From assembly GCA_041685935.1 (NCBI GenBank), contig JAWLES010000089.1, forward strand, positions 1 through 10,274: DNA of 10,274 bases, read 5' to 3'. Source of the DNA: JAIPEK01 sp041685935 (GTDB lineage Bacteria > Desulfobacterota > Desulfobacteria > Desulfobacterales > Desulfobacteraceae). The notes under the pieces are model-generated. The model was not told the DNA's origin and searched no databases. It saw only the letters and a program-made list of their open reading frames with translations. The translations under genes were made by a program, and so were the position numbers. Positions 7,018 through 10,274 of this stretch are shown here, piece after piece; position 1 is the first letter of the stretch; each line of letters starts with the position of its first letter.

Positions 7018-7654
7018 AATCGCAAAAAGAGCAGCTGCGGAAATCATGCCCGGCCAGGTGATCAATCTGGGGATCGGACTTCCCACTCTGGCCATGGGGT
7101 ATCTTCCGTCGGACATGCCGGTGATGATTCATTCGGAGAACGGGATCCTCGGCATGGGCCGCGCCTGCCGGAACGGTACGGAGGACAGGAACCTTATCGA
7201 TGCGGGCGGCGGGTATCCCGAGATTGTTACAGGTGCGTCTTTTTTTGACAGTGCGGCCTCGTTTGCAATCATCAGGGGAGGGCGGCTGGACGCAGCCTTC
7301 CTTGGCACACTTGAAGTATCCATGACCGGGGATCTGGCCAACTGGATCATACCTGGTAAATTTTCCCCCGGCATAGGGGGCGGAATGGAGCTTGCCCAGA
7401 AGGCAAGACGCCTGATAATAACCACCACCCACACCACCCGCAAAGGGGAGCCGAAGATTCTGAAGGAATGCACGCTCCCGCTCACTGCCAGTGCCTGTGT
7501 GGACCGGATTATAACCGAACTTGCAGTGATGGATGTAACCGACTCCGGGCTTGTTCTCAAGGAAGTGGCAAGTGAGAGTTCCGTGGAGGAAGTGGTCCGG
7601 AAAACAGGCGCCCCCTTGATGGTACCTGATGAAAACAGTATGCCCTCATTTTAA
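7001..7654 (+). CDS. Type I CoA-transferase, subunit B (catalytic)
   Basis: A 217-residue subunit (family of AtoA, PcaJ, ScoB, CtfB). The catalytic glutamate that carries the CoA thioester is E46 in HSENGILGMG. Also present are INLGIGLPT (21-29), DAGG (67-70), FFDSAASFAIIRGGRLD (81-97) and the C-terminal GGGMELAQKA and PKILKECTLPLTA blocks (126-135, 151-163). Full length and intact. The start is ATG 7001, inside the end of subunit A, with GGAGTG (6985-6990) ten bases upstream; an in-frame start at 6881 would give an extension unlike the family. The context with aminotransferases and a thiolase suggests activation of an acid made after transamination, but acetoacetate, butyrate, 3-oxoadipate and other acids remain possible. 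Confidence 0.92.
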   Translation: MSYKNKIAKRAAAEIMPGQVINLGIGLPTLAMGYLPSDMPVMIHSENGILGMGRACRNGTEDRNLIDAGGGYPEIVTGASFFDSAASFAIIRGGRLDAAFLGTLEVSMTGDLANWIIPGKFSPGIGGGMELAQKARRLIITTTHTTRKGEPKILKECTLPLTASACVDRIITELAVMDVTDSGLVLKEVASESSVEEVVRKTGAPLMVPDENSMPSF

Positions 7655-7666
7655 ACAGGAGTTGCC

Positions 7667-8941
7667 ATGAAACTCTCTTCGGCGGAAAAGAAAATCATTG
7701 AGACAGTGAACGATCTCGAGAATGAGATATGTGAATTTACCTGCGAGCTTGTTTCCCACAAAAGCGTTTTGAACAATGAAGCAGGTGTCGTACAGGCAAT
7801 GGAATCCAGGCTGGAGGCGCTTGGTTTCAGTCCAAGAAGGGTGGCCATCAATCCTGATACCCTTGCCGGACATCCCGGTTACGCGCCCGTGACCTGGGAC
7901 TATACTGATAAGGACAACGTGGTGGCGGTTATCGAGCCTGAAAAGAACACGGGCAAAAGCCTGCTGTTCAACGGGCATCTGGATGTGGTGAGCGCAGATC
8001 CAGTCGATTTCTGGGATACCAACCCCTATGCCCCCGAGATCGGTAACGGATGGATCATAGGCAGAGGAGCAGGGGACATGAAATCCGGTGTGGCCGCCAT
8101 GACATACGCAGCATATGCTGTGCAAAAGGCCGGGTTCGCTTTTACGGCGCCTGTCACCCTGGAGGGGGTTATCGAGGAGGAGTGCTGCGGCAATGGAGCC
8201 CTGGCGTGTGTCAATGCGGGATATGACGCTGATGCAGTATTGATCCCGGAGCCCTTCGGTCCAAGCATATATACCTGCCAGGTAGGGGTTCTCTGGTTCA
8301 GGGTGGATATCAGGGGCAAGTCCGTGCATGTACTCCGTGCCGGCAAGGGAGCCAATTCCATTGAAAAAGCATTCCCGATCATCCAGGCTTTGCGGAACCT
8401 GGAGGATGAGATGAATATTGAGAACGTACCTGAACAGTACAGGGATTTTGAACATCCCATCAACCTGAATATCGGCATTATCAGCGGGGGAGACTGGGCA
8501 TCCACGGTTCCCTGCAGCGCCAGTTTTCATGCAAGACTCTCTTATTATCCGGGTACAACCTACAAGGATGTGTGCAGGCGGATTGAACAAACCGTTCAAA
8601 AGGCTGCTGAAAACGATCCCTGGCTAAAAGAGAACATGCCGGAGGTGGTTTTTTACGGGTTCAGGTCGGACGGGCATTGCGTGGATCGGGACAAGGAGGC
8701 GTTCAATGTGCTGAATGACTGCCACAAGGCTTTTACCGGCAAGGATGCCAAGGAGTATATATCCACTTGCACCACGGATTTACGGGCGTTTCACTTTTTT
8801 ACGGATGCCCAGGCAACCTGTTTCGGTCCCAGGGCGGAGAATATTCACGGGGCGAATGAAAGGGTCGAGATTGAAAGCATTATGCATACCGCCCGGACTT
8901 ACGCACTTTTTGCGGCCCGGTGGTGCGGGATAACTTCTTGA
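7667..8941 (+). CDS. M20 metal-dependent amidohydrolase, ArgE/DapE-type deacylase
   Basis: A 424-residue cytoplasmic zinc amidohydrolase expected to cleave an N-acyl (acetyl, formyl or similar) group from an amine or amino acid. The two-metal site is complete: H104 and D106 in NGHLDVV, bridging D137 in GAGDMKSG, catalytic E171 and ligand E172 in IEEECCGNG, E195 in IPEPF, and H394 in NIHGANE. The lid/dimer domain (about 205-325) has the GKSVH motif (H221). AGGAG at 7657-7661 is five bases before the ATG, and the gap after the CoA-transferase is 12 bases, so it belongs to the same operon. It resembles ArgE/DapE-family deacylases (the group that includes YlmB deformylase) more than the carbamoylase branch. 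The substrate is unknown; in this cluster an N-acylated diamine or amino acid is a reasonable guess. Confidence 0.9.
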   Translation: MKLSSAEKKIIETVNDLENEICEFTCELVSHKSVLNNEAGVVQAMESRLEALGFSPRRVAINPDTLAGHPGYAPVTWDYTDKDNVVAVIEPEKNTGKSLLFNGHLDVVSADPVDFWDTNPYAPEIGNGWIIGRGAGDMKSGVAAMTYAAYAVQKAGFAFTAPVTLEGVIEEECCGNGALACVNAGYDADAVLIPEPFGPSIYTCQVGVLWFRVDIRGKSVHVLRAGKGANSIEKAFPIIQALRNLEDEMNIENVPEQYRDFEHPINLNIGIISGGDWASTVPCSASFHARLSYYPGTTYKDVCRRIEQTVQKAAENDPWLKENMPEVVFYGFRSDGHCVDRDKEAFNVLNDCHKAFTGKDAKEYISTCTTDLRAFHFFTDAQATCFGPRAENIHGANERVEIESIMHTARTYALFAARWCGITS

Positions 8942-9028
8942 AAAACGGTTTGTTCGTGCCGTATTCCCTGCACCAGCCGATCTCTGTTCACCGGGCCGGG
9001 CATGGTGTATGCAGTGCGCCTCATTCTC

Positions 9029-9047
9029 GCAGCCCGTCCCGGGCTGC
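9029..9047. repeat. Perfect 8-bp hairpin inside the long inverted repeat
   Basis: GCAGCCCG (9029-9036) and CGGGCTGC (9040-9047) are separated by three bases. CTC (9020-9022) and GAG (9051-9053) could lengthen it across an internal loop. On the minus strand GGAG immediately precedes the CAGCCCG palindrome, a layout seen in REP elements, but this is only a resemblance. Confidence 0.8.
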
Positions 9048-9055
9048 TCCGAGGA

Positions 9056-9102
9056 CAATGACATCCTTCCCTCGTCCATGAGGAGCAGACCGGATGTCAT
9101 TG
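9056..9102. repeat. Perfect 11-bp stem with an inner 4-bp hairpin
   Basis: CAATGACATCC (9056-9066) is exactly complementary to GGATGTCATTG (9092-9102). Within its loop, CCTC (9070-9073) and GAGG (9080-9083) pair around a six-base loop. It lies wholly inside the long inverted repeat next to the 9029-9047 hairpin. Confidence 0.82.
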
Positions 9103-9128
9103 GAACCCGGCACACAGCACACACCATA

Positions 9129-9198
9129 CCCGGCCCTTCAGGGAAAGTTCACCCGCAGGTTCGGCGTAAAGGAGAGTCCCCCCGCTTGAAGGGCCGGG
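9129..9198. repeat. Perfect 12-bp stem that shares bases with the long inverted repeat
   Basis: CCCGGCCCTTCA (9129-9140) is exactly complementary to TGAAGGGCCGGG (9187-9198), with a 46-base loop. The first eight bases (9129-9136) are also the last eight of the long stem, where they pair with GGGCCGGG at 8993-9000. The two pairings exclude each other over those eight bases. Confidence 0.8.
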
Positions 9199-9280
9199 GT
9201 GATAGTTACTGAGAACGAGTCGGATAGACTGATCTTCGGGTTTCTGGCAATACCTGATGGTCTTGATGAAAAATTCAGAC

Positions 9281-9297
9281 CGCCCGTTTTTCGGGTG
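9281..9297 (+). promoter_or_regulatory. Small leader hairpin before the thiolase gene
   Basis: CGCCCG (9281-9286) and CGGGTG (9292-9297) form a 6-bp stem with one G-U pair and a TTTTT loop, 29 bases before the thiolase ATG. The T run is in the loop, so it is not a terminator. A role in mRNA stability or translation is possible; the signal is weak. Confidence 0.25.
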
Positions 9298-9326
9298 ATT
9301 GTGGACATGAATAAAGGAGAGAGTAT

Positions 9327-10274
9327 ATGAAGGAAGTGGTTATAGCGGGTTATTTGCGGAGCGCCCAGTCAAGATCAAATCCGGGAAAACCTGAAAAAGA
9401 CGTGTTCGGTAATCTGCGGGCGGACGACATTCTGGCGCGTGTGGTGCCTCAGCTTTTGAAAGGAATCAATGTGGCGCCGGACGGGCTGGATGATTTTATT
9501 GTAGGGTCCGCCATGGGAGTGACCGAGCAGTGGACATTCGGAGGACGGACCCCGGTGTTTCTCTCCAATCTGAATGAGTCGGTCCCTGCCAAATTCATAG
9601 ATCAGCAGTGCGGTTCAGGCATGGCAGCCGTACATACGGGATTCATGGAGATTGCAACCGGATTTGCAGACTGTGTTCTGGCAGCCGGCATGGAGCACAT
9701 GACACGGGTTCCAATGGGACCGGCCCTTTTTGACAAAGGGGTGCTCTCCCTGAACCCTGCGCTGTCAGAGGATGAAAAGTACGATTGCTGGGATATGCCG
9801 GTGATCATGAACATGGGGCTGACCGCGGAAAAACTTTATGAATCAGCAGGTTTTACCCGAAAGGAGCTTGATGAATGGAGCGTCCGATCCCATCAGCGGG
9901 CAACTGAAGCCTTGACAAAGGGGTTTTTCAAGGGAGAAATCCTGCCTATCGAAGCCAGGCAGGCTGACGGGAGCATGTTAACGGTTGACAGGGATATGAA
10001 TATCCGGGAAAATGCTTCCCTCAAGGCCCTTTCAGAGCTGAAACCGGTTTTCAGGGAAAACGGTGTTATCACGCCTGGAAACGCCTCTCCGCTGAATGCC
10101 GGTGCCGCGGCAATGGTTCTGATGTCACGGGAAAAGGCTGAAAAAATGGGTATAAAACCGCTTGCCAGGATACGCTCCATCGGGTTTGCCGGGGTTGATC
10201 CCACGGTCATGGGGCACGGGCCGGTGCCTGCAACCCGAAAGGCGCTTGAAAAATGCGGCCTTGCTGCTTCGGAT
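9327..10274 (+). CDS. 3-ketoacyl-CoA / acetyl-CoA thiolase (partial, 3' end outside window)
   Basis: The first 316 residues of a thiolase of usual length near 390-400; the final part with the GHP and C-x-G catalytic motifs lies beyond the window. The nucleophilic cysteine is C95 in DQQCGSGMAAVH. Other family blocks are AAGMEHMTRVPMG (119-131), TAEKLYESAGFTRKELDEW (166-184), the TPGNASPLNAGAAAM segment (249-263) and VDPTVMGHGPVPATRKAL (290-307), which recalls FadA-type enzymes. Position 258 is Ala where many thiolases have Asp (NDGAAA). AGGAGAG (9315-9321) gives a strong ribosome site five bases before the ATG. It would cleave a 3-oxoacyl-CoA to acetyl-CoA, fitting the CoA-transferase upstream. 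The 385-base gap suggests a separate transcript. Confidence 0.93.
   Translation, partial: MKEVVIAGYLRSAQSRSNPGKPEKDVFGNLRADDILARVVPQLLKGINVAPDGLDDFIVGSAMGVTEQWTFGGRTPVFLSNLNESVPAKFIDQQCGSGMAAVHTGFMEIATGFADCVLAAGMEHMTRVPMGPALFDKGVLSLNPALSEDEKYDCWDMPVIMNMGLTAEKLYESAGFTRKELDEWSVRSHQRATEALTKGFFKGEILPIEARQADGSMLTVDRDMNIRENASLKALSELKPVFRENGVITPGNASPLNAGAAAMVLMSREKAEKMGIKPLARIRSIGFAGVDPTVMGHGPVPATRKALEKCGLAASD

Larger units (their letters stand above)
8993..9136 (-). repeat. Long imperfect inverted repeat (28-position stem)
   Basis: Bases 8993-9020 pair with 9109-9136: 24 Watson-Crick pairs in 28 positions on the + strand. The four mismatches are 9001/9128 (C-A), 9009/9120 (A-C), 9013/9116 (A-A) and 9017/9112 (C-A). 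If the minus strand is the RNA, three of these become G-U or U-G pairs and only one U-U remains, giving 27 of 28 paired. The stem encloses the two perfect hairpins at 9029-9047 and 9056-9102, so the minus-strand RNA would have a three-way junction. This is seen directly; transcription is inferred. Confidence 0.85.
8993..9198 (-). ncRNA. Candidate structured RNA read from the minus strand (family unknown)
   Basis: The four inverted repeats form one compact fold of about 206 bases, and the G-U pattern in the long stem favours the minus strand. Reading that way, a weak promoter-like pair lies just before it (TTGCCA, complement of 9245-9250, and TATCCG, complement of 9221-9226, 18 bases apart). 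Just after it there is a weak ACGG...CCGT stem followed by T residues (complement of 8962-8942). Both signals are poor. I see none of the motifs I know for tmRNA, RNase P RNA, SRP RNA, cobalamin riboswitch or group II domain V. A mobile palindromic element (REP/MITE-like) would explain the repeats equally well. Confidence 0.35.
8942..9326. other. 385-base gene-free region with dense inverted repeats
   Basis: No convincing protein gene lies between the amidohydrolase and thiolase genes; short open frames on both strands have no ribosome site and run across palindromes. Bases 8993-9198 are filled with the nested inverted repeats listed separately. Bases 9199-9326 form the thiolase leader, with no good sigma-70 or sigma-54 promoter on the + strand, a small CCCG-TTTTT-CGGG hairpin (9283-9295) and the thiolase ribosome site (AGGAGAG, 9315-9321). 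The operon probably breaks here. Confidence 0.75.

Noticed and set aside
7646..8599. Minus-strand open frame of 317 codons opposite the amidohydrolase gene
   Set aside because: The + strand encodes a complete M20 enzyme; the antisense product is low in structure and has no motif.
8780..9127. 115-codon minus-strand open frame spanning the amidohydrolase end and the palindromes
   Set aside because: Overlaps a firmly identified gene and the inverted repeats, with no family resemblance or convincing start.
8986..9153. GTTCACC repeated at 8986-8992 and 9147-9153, considered as a target-site duplication or integron attC boundary
   Set aside because: The right copy is 10 bases beyond the long stem and the sequence does not match the attC GTTRRRY core; a 7-base match can be chance.
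8993..9198. Retron or group II intron RNA
   Set aside because: No reverse transcriptase in the window and no domain V-like hairpin found; the structure alone is not enough.
9009..9212. 67-codon + strand open frame in the intergenic region
   Set aside because: No ribosome-binding site, and it runs across the hairpins; the composition reflects the palindromes, not a protein.
9241..9262. Sigma-54 promoter (TGGCA...) before the thiolase gene
   Set aside because: TGGCA at 9245-9249 lacks the matching GC element at the required distance.

Overview
The window looks like chromosomal DNA of a diderm (Gram-negative) bacterium with a catabolic lifestyle. The solute-binding protein has a twin-arginine (Tat) signal and no lipobox cysteine, so it should be free in a periplasm. 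G+C is moderate, genes are tightly packed and coupled, and amine uptake, transamination, CoA transfer and thiolysis are combined. This would fit an anaerobic Desulfobacterota-type (sulfate-reducer-like) genome, but that placement is an inference from style and not proven by any marker here.

Layout, all genes on the + strand. Bases 1-3310 hold a spermidine/putrescine-type ABC importer: the tail of a PotB-like permease, a PotC-like permease, a Tat-exported PotD-like binding protein and a PotA-like ATPase. A terminator-like hairpin lies between the binding protein and the ATPase. Bases 3353-6303 encode two different class III PLP aminotransferases with an unrecognised 112-residue protein between them, overlapping both. 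Bases 6310-7654 encode the two subunits of a type I CoA-transferase (AtoD/AtoA, PcaI/PcaJ, ScoA/ScoB class). Bases 7667-8941 encode an M20 (ArgE/DapE-type) metal amidohydrolase. A 385-base gene-free stretch follows, and the window ends inside a 3-ketoacyl-CoA thiolase gene (9327 onward).

The genes read as one catabolic route. An amine or amino acid, possibly N-acylated, would be imported and deacylated by the M20 enzyme, then deaminated by one or both aminotransferases. The resulting acid would be activated by CoA transfer and cleaved by the thiolase. The exact substrate cannot be read from the sequence. No aldehyde dehydrogenase, dehydrogenase, hydratase or regulator is present, so the route must be completed elsewhere.

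The most unusual feature is in the 385-base gap. Between 8993 and 9198 there is a nested set of long inverted repeats: a 28-position outer stem enclosing two further perfect hairpins, plus an adjacent perfect 12-bp stem that competes for the same eight bases. Three of the four mismatches in the long stem become G-U pairs if the minus strand is transcribed. This points to a structured RNA, or a mobile palindromic element, read opposite to the genes. I do not recognise it as any known RNA family.
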